Of a DNA stretch of 64,000 bases, positions 49,907 through 59,830 are shown piece after piece; positions within the stretch are counted from its first letter, which is position 1, and every line of letters begins with the position of its first letter. The DNA comes from Malurus cyaneus samueli (lineage: Eukaryota > Chordata > Aves > Passeriformes > Maluridae). The notes below the pieces were generated by a model that did not search any database, was not told where the DNA came from, and was given only the letters and a program-made list of their open reading frames with translations. The stretch lies in assembly GCA_009741485.1 (NCBI GenBank), contig VKON01000103.1, forward strand, positions 2,512,606-2,576,605, given 5' to 3'. The position numbers and the translations under genes were made by a program.

Positions 49907-51654
49907 GATGCAAAACCCAGGAAACATCAAGTAGGAGTAGGAAATGATTTAATGGCAACATCTGGCATTAGTGAGGCTTCTACTGATTCATTTCTCCATG
50001 ATTCAGAAAGGTTTCTGACAAACTAGAAAGGGTTCAGAAGGAAGCTACAAAAATAGTCTTAAGTCTAGAAAATTAGGAGCCGCATAAAATTCCAAGTTAA
50101 AGCCATTTATTTTAGAGCCCAAAAGGTTGTGCAATGGTTACAGTATCAGAGAGAGGTCTCTCTTCATGTTATAAATCATGCCACAAAAATTTCTCTGCCA
50201 CACTTCTGTCTCTCTTAAAATGCCTGTTCTAGGTATGTGCTATTCTACTCTAGTCCACTGGCATAATGGTGGAGTTTTTACCACTGCTGCATTCATTATT
50301 ATTTTTTTTAAAAATTGAAAATATTGATAATCTCTTACATGCCTCTGCTGCCACAGCGTCATCCTGATACATTCATGTGTCATTTGCAGCACACTCCAAA
50401 AATAAAGGCACAGCCAGGCAAATATTTATGTGCTTCCCCATGAAATATTTCCCACAGCGACTCAACAGGCCCAAGAAAGCCATGATGAGTGTGGTCACCG
50501 ATCTTCAGAAATTCTTAGGAACTTCCCAGAATGTAGAAGTGGGAAAGCCAAGCCAGACATTAATTTCTGGAATGCGATGTAACCCCATAAGTTTTCCTTT
50601 CCCTCTGTCCCTCAGCGAGGGGATTCCCAGATTTTTATCACAGAATTCCACATCTAGGGGCACGACCTGCCTTACCAAACAGATAAGCAGTTTGGAGGAT
50701 AAGCAGGATAGAAAACTGTGGGGTTCTTTCATTGTGATGGGCAATGTCAGTTCACTCAGGTCTTTCCTTCTTTTTACTTGTTTCCTTCCCCAGTCGATCA
50801 AATCTAACATCAACGTTAGATATTTTAATTTAGATTCACTGCAGGAAACTAATGGGAGAGAGGGGAACCATGATGCTCTCAGTGGTTTGATATTTTCATC
50901 TTCCTGCCGTATAAGAAACAGTATGTTTCTTGTAAAATGAAAAAAAATTCCATACAGAGAGATCCATATGACTGGGCCACTAAATTAATTTCTGCTCCAA
51001 GCAAATGGACTGATGCCTCCATGAATATGTAGACTTTTGTTTAAAAAATAAGCCCTGTTTAATGACAATTTAGTGGAACAGTTTAAACAGGGATATTTAT
51101 TTCCTAATTGCCTTGTTCTGCTAAGTGCTCAGCACTCATAATGCAGCAAAAAAATTAGAATAGTTCAGGTGCTTTTAAGGTTCAAGTTCCATGGCAGAAT
51201 ATAGATATCAGAGTTACAAATGAAGGGCATAAAGCAAACAAATGAATTCATGTACCATCAGAATTGGTGTGCAGAGGTTAAAGAAAAATTGATTACTAAC
51301 AAGTCATACATATGGCAAAGGCAGAGGAAAACAACCAAGCCAGAAAATTAATCAACATATAAATTAATCTTCTTACCTGAGAACAAATTGGAGTCTGAAG
51401 TATCGCTTTCAATATACCAGAATGCTCAAAACTTTCTGCTGAAAGAATACTGACATGGTATAGCAAAATTTCTGAACTCTTGGTAGGCAGATACTGCAAT
51501 AAGGAGAGAAAAAAGGTTTCAGATTTTCTCTGATTCTATTTACTTAATTCTACAGGTTTTATTTAGCCCATTAGAGACCGTAATACAGAATCACAGAAGT
51601 ACCAGGTTGGAAGAGACCTTCAAGATCATCGAGTCCAACCTCTGTCCTAACACC
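49907..51654. repeat. 1.75-kb tandem duplication, copy 1
   Basis: The segment from GATGCAAAACCCAGG to CTCTGTCCTAACACC recurs immediately after itself with a period of 1748 bp. The outer parts of both copies match almost exactly apart from small indels, while the middle (about 50530-50990 against 52275-52740) has many substitutions and a replaced patch. A frame of 187 codons at 50377-50940 is open here but broken in copy 2, so it is unlikely to be a gene. The copy ends 69 bp into a CR1 3' tail. Confidence 0.93.
51586..51654 (-). mobile_element. CR1 3' tail cut off by the duplication junction
   Basis: CAGAATCACAGAAGTACCAG through CTCTGTCCTAACACC is the same CR1 end as at 53318-53385. It stops abruptly where copy 2 of the duplicated host DNA begins. 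Confidence 0.88.
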
Positions 51655-53385
51655 GATGCCAAACCCAGGAAACATCAAGTAGGAGTAGGAAATGATTTAA
51701 TGGCAACATCTGGCATTAGTGAGGCTTCTACTGATTCATTTCTCCATGATTCAGAAAGGTTTCTGACAAACTAGAAAGGGTTCAGAAGGAAGCTACAAAA
51801 ATAGTCTTAAGTCTAGAAAATTAGGAGCCGCATAAAATTCCAAGTTAAAGCCATTTATTTTAGAGCCCAAAAGGTTGTGCAATGGTTACAGTATCAGAGA
51901 GAGGTCTCTCTTCATGTTATAAATCATGCCACAAAAATTTCTCTGCACACTTCTGTCTCTCTTAAAATGCCTGTTCTAGGTATGTGCTATTCTACTCTAG
52001 TCCACGGCATAATGGTGGAGTTTTTACCACTGCTGCATTCATATTATTTTTTTTAAAAATTGAAAATATTGATATCTCTTACATGCCTCTGCTGCCACAG
52101 CGTCATCCTGATACATTCATGTGTCATTTGCAGCACACTCCAAAAATAAAGGCACAGCCAGGCAAATATTTATGTGCTTCCCATGAAATATTTCCCACAG
52201 CGACTCAACAGGCCCAAGAAAGCCATGATGAGTGTGGTCACCGATCTTCAGAAATTCTTAGGAACTTCCCAGAATGTGGAAGTGGGAAAGCCAAGTCAGA
52301 CATTAATTTCTGGAATGTGATGTAACCCCATAAATTTCCCTTTCCCTCTGTCCCTCAGCGAGGGGATTCCCAGACTTTTATCACAGAATTCCACACCTAG
52401 GGGCATGACCTGCCTTACCAAACAAGTACGTGTTTGGAGGATAAGCAGGATAGAGAAATGTAGGGTTCTTTCATTTTGATGGGCAATGTCAGTTCACTCA
52501 AGTCTTTCCTTCCTTTCACTTGTCGACTCCGGGAGAAGGAAGCAAATCTAACATCAACGTTAGATATTTTAATTTAGATTCACTGCAGGAAAACTAATGG
52601 GAGAGAGGGGAACCAGCTATGTCTTCAGTGGTCTTGATATTTTCATTTCCATGCCATAATGTATAATGTTATCAATATAATAAAACTCCAGTATAAGAAA
52701 TCTAAATATGATACACAAATAATTAACGATGCTCCAAGCAAATGACTGATGCCTCCATGAATACTGTAGACTTTTGTTAAAAAATAGCCCTGTTTAATGA
52801 CAATTTAGTGAACAGTTTAAACAGGGATATTTATTTCCTAATTGCCTTGTTCTGCTAAGTGCTCAGCACTCATAATGCAGCAAAAAAATTAGAAGAGTTC
52901 AGGTGCTTTTAAGGTTTAAGTTCCATGGCAGAATATAGATATCAGAGTTACAAATGAAGGGCATAAAGCAAACAATGAATTCATGTACCATCAGAATTGG
53001 TGTGCAGAGGTTAAAGAAAAATTGATTACTAACAAGTCATACATATGGCAAAGGCAGAGGAAAACAACCAAGCCAGAAAATTAATCAACATATAAATTAA
53101 TCTTCTTACCTGAGAACAAATTGGAGTCTGAAGTATCGCTTTCAATATACCAGAATGCTCAAAACTTTCTGCTGAAAGAATACTGACATGGTATAGCAAA
53201 ATTTCTGAACTCTGGTAGGCAGATACTGCAATAAGGAGAGAAAAAAGGTTTCAGATTTTCTCTGATTCTATTTACTTAATTCTACAGGTTTTATTTAGCC
53301 CATTAGAGACCGTAATACAGAATCACAGAAGTACAGGTTGGAAGAGACCTTCAAGATCATCGAGTCCAACCTCTGTCCTAACACC
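51655..53385. repeat. 1.75-kb tandem duplication, copy 2
   Basis: Second copy of the segment at 49907-51654, about 1731 bp. Relative to copy 1 it lacks many single bases in short runs and carries a divergent central patch. At its right end the CR1 tail continues into the full-length element instead of stopping. Confidence 0.93.
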
Positions 53386-53389
53386 TCAA

Positions 53390-56190
53390 CTAACTAAATC
53401 ATGGCACCGAGCGCCACATCCAATCTCTTTTAAAACACGTCCAGGGATGGTGACTCCACCACCTCCCCAGGCAGGCCATTCCAATATTTTATCACCCTTC
53501 TGTAAAAAAGTTTCTCCTAATATCTAACCTGTATTTTCCTTAGCGTAACTTAAGACTGTGTCCTCTCGTTCTGTCAGTTGCTGCCCGGAAAGAGAGCAAC
53601 CCCCACCTCAACTACACCCACCTTTCAGGAAGTTGTAGAGATGATAAGGTCACCTCTGAGTCTCCTTTCTCCAGGCTAAACAACCCCAGTCCCTCAGCCG
53701 TTCCTCATAGGGCTTGTGTTCCAAGCCCTTCACCAGCCTGTTGCCTCCTCTGGACACGCTCAAGTGTCTCCACGCCTCCTGAACTGAGGGCCCAGAACTG
53801 GACACAGCACTCGAGGTGCGGCCTCACCAGTGCCGAGTATAGGGGAAGGATGACTTCCCTGCTCCTGCTGGCCACACTATTCCTGATACAGGCCAGGATA
53901 CCATTGGCCTTTTTGGCCACCTGGGCACACTGCTGACTCATGTTGAGTCGGCTGTCGACCAGTACCCCCAAGTCTCTTTCGCCTGGGCATCTCCAACCAC
54001 TCTGATCCCAGCCTATAGCGTTGCAGGGGGTTGTTGCGGCCAAAATGCAGAACTCGGCACTTGGACTGATTAAACTCTCATCCTATTGGACTCAGTCCAT
54101 GTATCCAACCATTCCAGGTCTCTCTGCAGAGCCCTCCTACCCTCCACAGATCGACACACGCTCCCAGTTTAGTGTCATCTGCAAATTACTAATGAAAGAC
54201 TCAAACCCTCATCCATATCATCAATAAAAATATTAAACAGAGCTGGTCCCAGTACAGACCCCTGAGGGACACCACTGGTGACTGGCTGCCAGCTGGATGC
54301 AGCACCATTCACCACCACCCTCTGGGCCCGGCCTTCTAGCCAATTCTTAACCCAGCGAAGAGTGCTCCTGTCCAAGCCGTGGGCTGCCAGCTTTTCCAGG
54401 AGTATGCTGTGGGAGACAGTACAAAGGCTTTGCTGAAGTCTAAATAGACAACATCTACAGCCTTCCTGCATCCACCAGGGGGTTACCTGGTCATAAAAGG
54501 AGACCAGGTTGGTCAAACAAACCTACCCTTCTAAACCCATGCTGGCTGGGTCTGATCCCCTGTCCATCCTGTAGGTGCTGTATAATAGCACTCAGTATAA
54601 ACTGTTCCATGACCTTCCCTGGTACTGAGGTCAGGCTAACCGGTCTGTAATTGCCAGGATCCTCCTTCTTACCCTTTTATGAATGGGCGTCACATTGGCC
54701 AGCTTCCAGTCATCTGGAACCTCACCAGCGAGCCAGGACTGCTGGTAGATGATGGAGAGTGGCTTTGCAAGCTCATCTGCCAGCTCCCTCATCACCCTGG
54801 GATGATCCCATCCGGTCCCATAGATTTATGGATATCCAGGCAGCTCAGCAGTTCCCTGACTGCCTCCTCTTGGATAACAGGGGGACTGTTCTGCTCCCTG
54901 ACACTATCTACCAACCCAGGAGGACAGTTGTCCTGAGCACCATGTGTTTTTTCAGTAAAGACCGAGGCAAAGAAGTCATTAAGCATTCCGCTTCTTTCTC
55001 ATCTGCAGTTACTAAATTCCCTTCCGCATCCAATAGATAACAAAGGTCGGTCTTGCCCTTCTTTTTCATTGATATATTTGTAAAAGCATTTTCTATTATC
55101 CTTCACAAGGGTTGCCAATTGAGTTCATACTGAGCTTTGGCCTCCCTAATTTTTTTCCTACATGCCCTAGCAGCCTCCTTAAATACTTCCTGAGAGACCT
55201 GACCCTCTTCCAAAGATGATATATCCTCTTTTTGTTCTAAGTTGCTTCCAAACCTCATTGTCCATCCAGGATGGACGTTTGCCTCGCCCACTCATCTTTC
55301 GTCGCACTGGAACAGTCTGTTCCTGTGCCCTCAAGATCTCTCTTTTGAAGTATGCCCACCCTTCCTGCACTCCTTTGCTTTTAAGGGCTGCTTCCCAAGG
55401 AACTCTCTGGATAAGTCTCTTAAACAGGTTAAAGTCTGCCCTCCTGAAGTTCACCCTCCTTTCACCAATTATTGAAAACTCAATAATTCCATGGTCACTA
55501 TGCCCCAGTTGTCCTCCAACCACCACATCTCCCACCAGCCCGTCTCTATTTGTCAACAAATAATCTAGTATAGCCTCTCCCCTGGTGGGCTCACTCACCA
55601 GCTGCAACAGAAAATTGTCCTCCACCCACTCCAAGAACTTCCTGGACTGCCTCTTTTCTGCTGTATTAAGTTCCCAGCAGATGTCCTGGTAGGTTAAAGT
55701 CACCTACGAGAACAAGGCTGGTGACCCTGAAACATTCTCTAGCTGCTTATAGAATAAGTTATCCACTTCTTCATTCTGGTTGGGTGGTCTGTAACAGACT
55801 CCCAGTAGGATGTCAGCTTTGTTGGCCTTTCCTTTAATCTTTACCCATAGGCATTCAACTTCATCATCATTAGTTGCAATGTCCATGGCATCAAAAACTT
55901 CCCTAATGTAAAGGCCACCCCTCCACCTCTTCTCCCTTTTCTGTCTCTTCTGAAGAGCTTGTAGCCATCCAGTGCAGTGCTCCAGCTATGTGAGTCATCC
56001 CACCATGTTTCCGTAATGGCAATCAATCATAGCTTTGCTTGTGTACCATGGCTTCCACTCCTCTTGTTTGTTACCCATGCTGCGTGCATTAGTATACATG
56101 CACTTCAGCTGGGCTACTTTTTCACCCTTAACTCAGGCTTACCATCCTTGGGACTGTTTCCAGAGAGCCCAACTGTATCCCCTTCCCCCT
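53390..56190 (-). pseudogene. CR1 ORF2 (endonuclease-reverse transcriptase), frameshifted
   Basis: ORF2 normally encodes one polyprotein with an apurinic-like endonuclease and a reverse transcriptase. Here it is split into at least six overlapping frames. The endonuclease part shows AITETWW near its start (about 56020) and LGHSDHG (about 55491-55510), including the catalytic SDH signature. The reverse-transcriptase part shows LLSCLDIHKSMGPDGI (fingers, about 54800-54850) and [11 protein letters not shown] (about 54244-54276). The FADD catalytic motif is encoded near 54165-54187 but in a shifted frame: one base of an A/T run upstream of it is missing compared with the copy at 58490. The C-terminal part has [13 protein letters not shown]. 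Several breaks are one-base losses not shared by the neighbouring copies, so some may be sequencing errors and not real decay. Confidence 0.85.
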
Positions 56191-56196
56191 TCGAAC

Positions 56197-57285
56197 CTAG
56201 TTTAAAGCCCTTTCAACGAGTTCAGCCAGTTCATGAGCTAAAAACCTTCTGCCCTTAACAGAGAGATGGAGCCCATCTGGTTCTAGCAGACCAGGTGCTG
56301 TAAAGGTTTCCCCATGATCAAAAAACCCAAAATTCTGCTGATGACACCAACCCTTGAGCCACTTGTTGATAACGTGGGCTCTCCTATTTCTTTTGTCATT
56401 TTCCTCTGCCATCAAGAGGACTGAGCAGAACACTACCTGAACTCCTGCCCTATTCACCACTTGACCCAGTGCCCTAAAGTCCCTTTTAACTGCCTTGATG
56501 CTCCTCCTCTCAATCTCATCACTGCCAGCCTGGAGTATCAGCAGTGGGTAGTAATCAGAGGGCCGAATCAGCCCAGGTAGTCTCTCGGCAATATCCCGTA
56601 CCCCAGCCCCAGGGAGGCAGCAGATCTCCCTGTGGGATGGGTCCGGTCGACATATGGGGCCCTCTGTTCCCCTAAGAAGGGAGTCACCCACTACCACTAC
56701 CCTTCTTTTCTTTCTAATGTTAGAGGTGGTGATCTGTCTGACAGCTGACTCACGACTGGGAGGATCACTGAACAGATCATTCTCCTCTGTGTCCTCTAGT
56801 TGATCTTCTAAATCCAGGGCCTCATACCTATTCTGAAGTGGCACCCGGGTAGGTGAGGGGGGGTAGGGAAGAATTTCTACCACCTCCCCGAGTGGGGACC
56901 CATTCCCACTCCCCTTCATCTGCCGGGTGTCCTCCAATTGCCTGACAGGAGAGGCATAGGAGTCCTCTGACTCCTGGTGAGCCTCCCTCAAGGATGGAAG
57001 CGCAGAGCTCCACCAGTCTATTTCCCTTTCACTTTCCCTAATACTCCTTAGTCTTTCTACCTCCTCCCTGAGCTCAGCCACCAGTGAAAGCAAATCGTTC
57101 ACCTGGTCACACCGCAAGCATGCTCCTTCCACAACGTCCCCTGGTACCGCCGATAGGCTCAAACACTCCGCACAGGAATGGGTCTGGACAGACACATCCT
57201 TTTTGGAGGGCTCTATTTGGCTACATACACTTGTAGCGATTCCCGGTTTCAATCGTGTAAGGACCATTACTTCCGAGCACAACAA
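56197..57285 (-). CDS. CR1 ORF1 protein with esterase-like domain, intact
   Basis: This 362-residue open frame encodes the CR1 ORF1 protein, an accessory protein thought to bind element RNA and aid retrotransposition. Residues 38-59 carry two Cys pairs (CAEC and CLRC), a likely zinc-binding motif. Residues 64-95 are rich in Leu, Glu and Arg (LREEVERLR) and probably form a coiled coil. An acidic, proline-containing linker follows to about residue 185. Residues 195-362 form an SGNH/GDSL esterase-like domain: VVVVGDSLLRG has the nucleophile Ser202, and DGLH near the end supplies the Asp337/His340 pair. The third SGNH block, normally GxND, reads GSDE. ORF2 follows directly downstream. The frame has no stop or frameshift although its neighbour is broken, which suggests a young insertion. 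The start is the first Met of the frame; a downstream Met at residue 7 is possible. Confidence 0.85.
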   Translation of the reverse strand: MLCSEVMVLTRLKPGIATSVCSQIEPSKKDVSVQTHSCAECLSLSAVPGDVVEGACLRCDQVNDLLSLVAELREEVERLRSIRESEREIDWWSSALPSLREAHQESEDSYASPVRQLEDTRQMKGSGNGSPLGEVVEILPYPPSPTRVPLQNRYEALDLEDQLEDTEENDLFSDPPSRESAVRQITTSNIRKKRRVVVVGDSLLRGTEGPICRPDPSHREICCLPGAGVRDIAERLPGLIRPSDYYPLLILQAGSDEIERRSIKAVKRDFRALGQVVNRAGVQVVFCSVLLMAEENDKRNRRAHVINKWLKGWCHQQNFGFFDHGETFTAPGLLEPDGLHLSVKGRRFLAHELAELVERALN

Positions 57286-57780
57286 CTAACAACCAAAAGC
57301 CCCACCAGCAGTAAACCTGCAGCCCTGCGTGCTTGTCCTGCCTGCGCAAACTGCCTCGCAAACACGTGCCCGCCTCAGAGGACCCGACCGGGCCACCGCT
57401 CCGCTTCCCTTTCCCCGCAAACCCCGCACGCGTTACCCGGCTCTGCTGCTAGCAGGCGATGAGCATCTCACACACAAAACCATCAACTTCAGCTGGATCC
57501 CCAAGCCGGCTGCGGAGCCACTGCGAGACAAGCAGCAAACGCAGGGACGGCCCGATGTACCTGCGAGTCACGGCCCGAGCACCTCTCACTCACGGCATTG
57601 CAAAGGCAAAGGCACCAAACCCGCCAGGCTTTGGCAAGGACACCGCTGAGCAACAGCGGGGAAGGCAGCTCCCAAACGAGCCTTGGGACGGGACGGGACA
57701 GCACCACACGGCCACCCCCGGAGCCGCTCCGGCCTCCCCTGCGCACCCCGGCCTCGGCCTGAGCAGCGTCACCTGGAAAG
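57286..57780 (-). promoter_or_regulatory. CR1 5' UTR, GC- and CpG-rich, presumed internal promoter
   Basis: About 495 bp upstream of ORF1 in sense orientation. It is GC-rich and CpG-rich, with words such as CGGGACGGGAC and CCGGCCTCGGCC in strong contrast to the flanking AT-rich DNA. Full-length CR1 copies carry such a 5' UTR, which is expected to drive transcription. No TATA box was seen. The open frames across it are by-products of its composition. It stops at 57780, directly against CR1 fragment B. Confidence 0.65.
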
Positions 57781-58489
57781 CTGTAGGTGCTGTATAATAG
57801 CACTCAATATAAACTGTTCCATGACCTTCCCTGGTACTGAGAGTCAGGCTAACCGGTCTGTAATTGCCAGGATCCTCCTTCTTACCCTTTTTATGAATGG
57901 GCGTCACATTGCCAGCTTCCAGTCATCTGGAACCTCACCAGTGAGCCAGGACTGCTGGTAGATGATGGAGAGTGGCTTTGCAAGCTCATCTGCCAGCTCC
58001 TCATCACCCTGGGATGGATCCCATCCGGTCCATAGATTTATGGATATCCAGGCAGCTCAGAAGTTCCCTGACTGCCTCCTCTTGGATAACAGGGGGACTG
58101 TTCTGCTCCCTGACACTATCTACCAACCCAGGAGGACAGTTGTCCTGAGCACCATGTGTTTTTTCAGTAAAGACCGAGGCAAAGAAGTCATTAAGCACTT
58201 CCGCTTTCTTCTCATCTGCAGTTACTAAATTCCCTTCCGCATCCAATAGAATAACAAAGGTCGGTCTTGCCCCTCCTTTTTTCATTGATATATTTGTAAA
58301 AGCATTTTCTATTATCCTTCACAAGGGTTGCCAAATTGAGTTCATACTGAGCTTTGGCCTCCCTAATTTTTTTCCTACATGCCCTAGCAGCCTCCTTAAA
58401 ACTTCCTGAGAGACCTGACCCTCCTTCCAAAGATGATATATCCTCTTTTTGTTCCTAAGTTGCTTCCAAACCTCATTGTCCATCCAGGA
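57781..58489 (-). mobile_element. CR1 fragment B, ORF2 middle part
   Basis: Matches copy A from 54571 to about 55271 (reverse-transcriptase fingers back towards the endonuclease). The match is nearly exact; B retains several bases that A lacks, for example in TTAAGCACTTCCGC. Both ends are abrupt: the left end abuts the 5' UTR of copy A and the right end jumps within CATCCAGGA to CR1 3'-end sequence. It encodes parts such as LLSCLDIHKSM without a full frame. Confidence 0.9.
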
Positions 58490-59629
58490 CGCCACTCCAA
58501 TCTCTTTTAAACACTCCAGGGGTGTGACTCCACCACCTCCCCAGGCAGGCCATTCCAATATTTTATCACCCTTTCTGTAAAAAAGTTTCTCCTAATATCC
58601 AACCTGTATTCCTTGGCGCAACTTAAGACTGTGTCCTCTGTTCTGTCAGTTGCTGCCGGAAAAGAGACAACCCCCACCTCACTACACCAACTTTCAGGAA
58701 GTTGTAGAGAGATAAAGTCCCCCTAGCTCCTTTTCTCCAGGCTAAACAACCCCAGCTCCCTCAGCCGTTCCTCATAGGGCTTGTGTTCCAAGCCCTTCAC
58801 CAGCTTGTTGCCTCCTCTGGCACCAGCCACGCTCAGTTCTCCACGTCCCTCCTGAACTGAGGGGCCCAGAACTGGACACACACTCGAGGTGCGCCTCACC
58901 AGTGCCGAGTATAGGGGAAGGATGACTTCCCTGCTCCTGCTGGCCACACTATTCCTGGTACAGGCCAGGATACATTGGCCTTTTTGGCCACCCGGGCACA
59001 CTGCTGACTCATGTGAGTCGCTGTGACCAGTACCCCCAAGTCTCTTTCTGCCTGGGCACTCTCCAACCACTCTGATCCCAGCCTATAGCGTTGCAGGGGG
59101 TTGTTGCGGCCAAAATGCAGAACTCGGCACTTGGACTGATTAACTTCATCCTATTGGACTCAGCCATGTATCCAACCATTCCAGGTCTCTCTGCAGAGCC
59201 CCTACCCTCCACAGATCGAAACACGCTCCCAGTTTAGTGTCATCTGCAAATTTACTAATGAAAGAATCAATACCCTCATCCATCATCATAAAAATATTAA
59301 CAGAGCTGGTCCCAGACAGACCCCTGAGGGACACCACTGGTGACTGGCTGCCAGCTGGATGCAGCACCATTCACCACCACCCTCTGGCGGCCTTCAGCAT
59401 TCTTAACCCAGCAAGAGTGCTCCTGTCCAAGCCGTGGGCTGCCAGTTTTCCAGAGTTGCTGTGGAGACAGTATCAAAGGCTTTGCTGAAGTCTAAAAGAC
59501 AACATCTACAGCCTTCCTGCTCCACAGGTGGGTTACCTGGTCATAAAAGGAGACCAGGTTGGTCAACAATGACCTACCTTCTAACCCATGCTGGCTGGGT
59601 TGATCCTGTCCATCATGTCGAGTTGGCTG
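58490..59629 (-). mobile_element. CR1 copy C, 3' half
   Basis: Matches copy A from about 53411 to 54570: the 3' end, the ORF2 C-terminus and the reverse-transcriptase palm. Frames include [12 protein letters not shown] (around 59200-59245), which retains the catalytic FADD in frame locally. Many single bases are missing relative to copies A and B, so frames are short. The clean match stops at the same CR1 position where fragment B begins. Confidence 0.88.
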
Positions 59630-59670
59630 AAAAAAAAAAAAAAAAAAAAAAAAAATCAAAAAAAAAAATT
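59630..59670. repeat. Poly(A)-rich tract
   Basis: More than 20 A's, then TC and a further A run, between CR1 copy C and the first satellite monomer. It is not at a CR1 3' end in the right orientation, so it is not the tail of that element. Confidence 0.9.
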
Positions 59671-59830
59671 TGTGGGAATACTTGGTGAACGGTGCTGCCA
59701 CGGTGTGCTGCTTTCGCAGTACATAGCGTGCAGAGCGGTTGCTCGCAGCGAGATAGCACTTTTTGAAAGAGCCCCTGCCCTTGTGTGCAGGGCAAGCGTA
59801 GCTATTAAGAGTGTTTGCCAAACAATATAT
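59671..59830 (+). repeat. First partial monomer of the ~190-bp satellite
   Basis: Begins TTGTGGGAATACTTGGTG and continues through GCTGCCACGGTGTGCTGC, CAGTACATAGCGTGCAGAG and GAGTGTTTGCC. It aligns with the monomers after 63130, with a shortened region before the GAGTGTTTGC block. Confidence 0.88.

Larger units (their letters stand above)
53318..57780 (-). mobile_element. Full-length CR1 LINE (copy A)
   Basis: About 4.46 kb on the minus strand, close to the full length of a CR1 LINE. In sense order it has a GC-rich 5' UTR (57780-57286), an intact ORF1 (57285-56197), an ORF2 with endonuclease and reverse transcriptase (about 56190-53390) and a very short 3' tail ending in the usual ATTCTG-type terminus at 53318. 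CR1 elements are the main avian LINE and move by target-primed reverse transcription; most copies are heavily 5'-truncated, so a full-length copy is uncommon. Its 3' part lies inside the duplicated segment. On the other side it abuts another CR1 fragment directly. Confidence 0.9.

Noticed and set aside
50377..50940. A 187-codon open frame in the first copy of the tandem duplication
   Set aside because: The matching frame in the second copy is broken by indels and replaced sequence, and no domain is recognisable.
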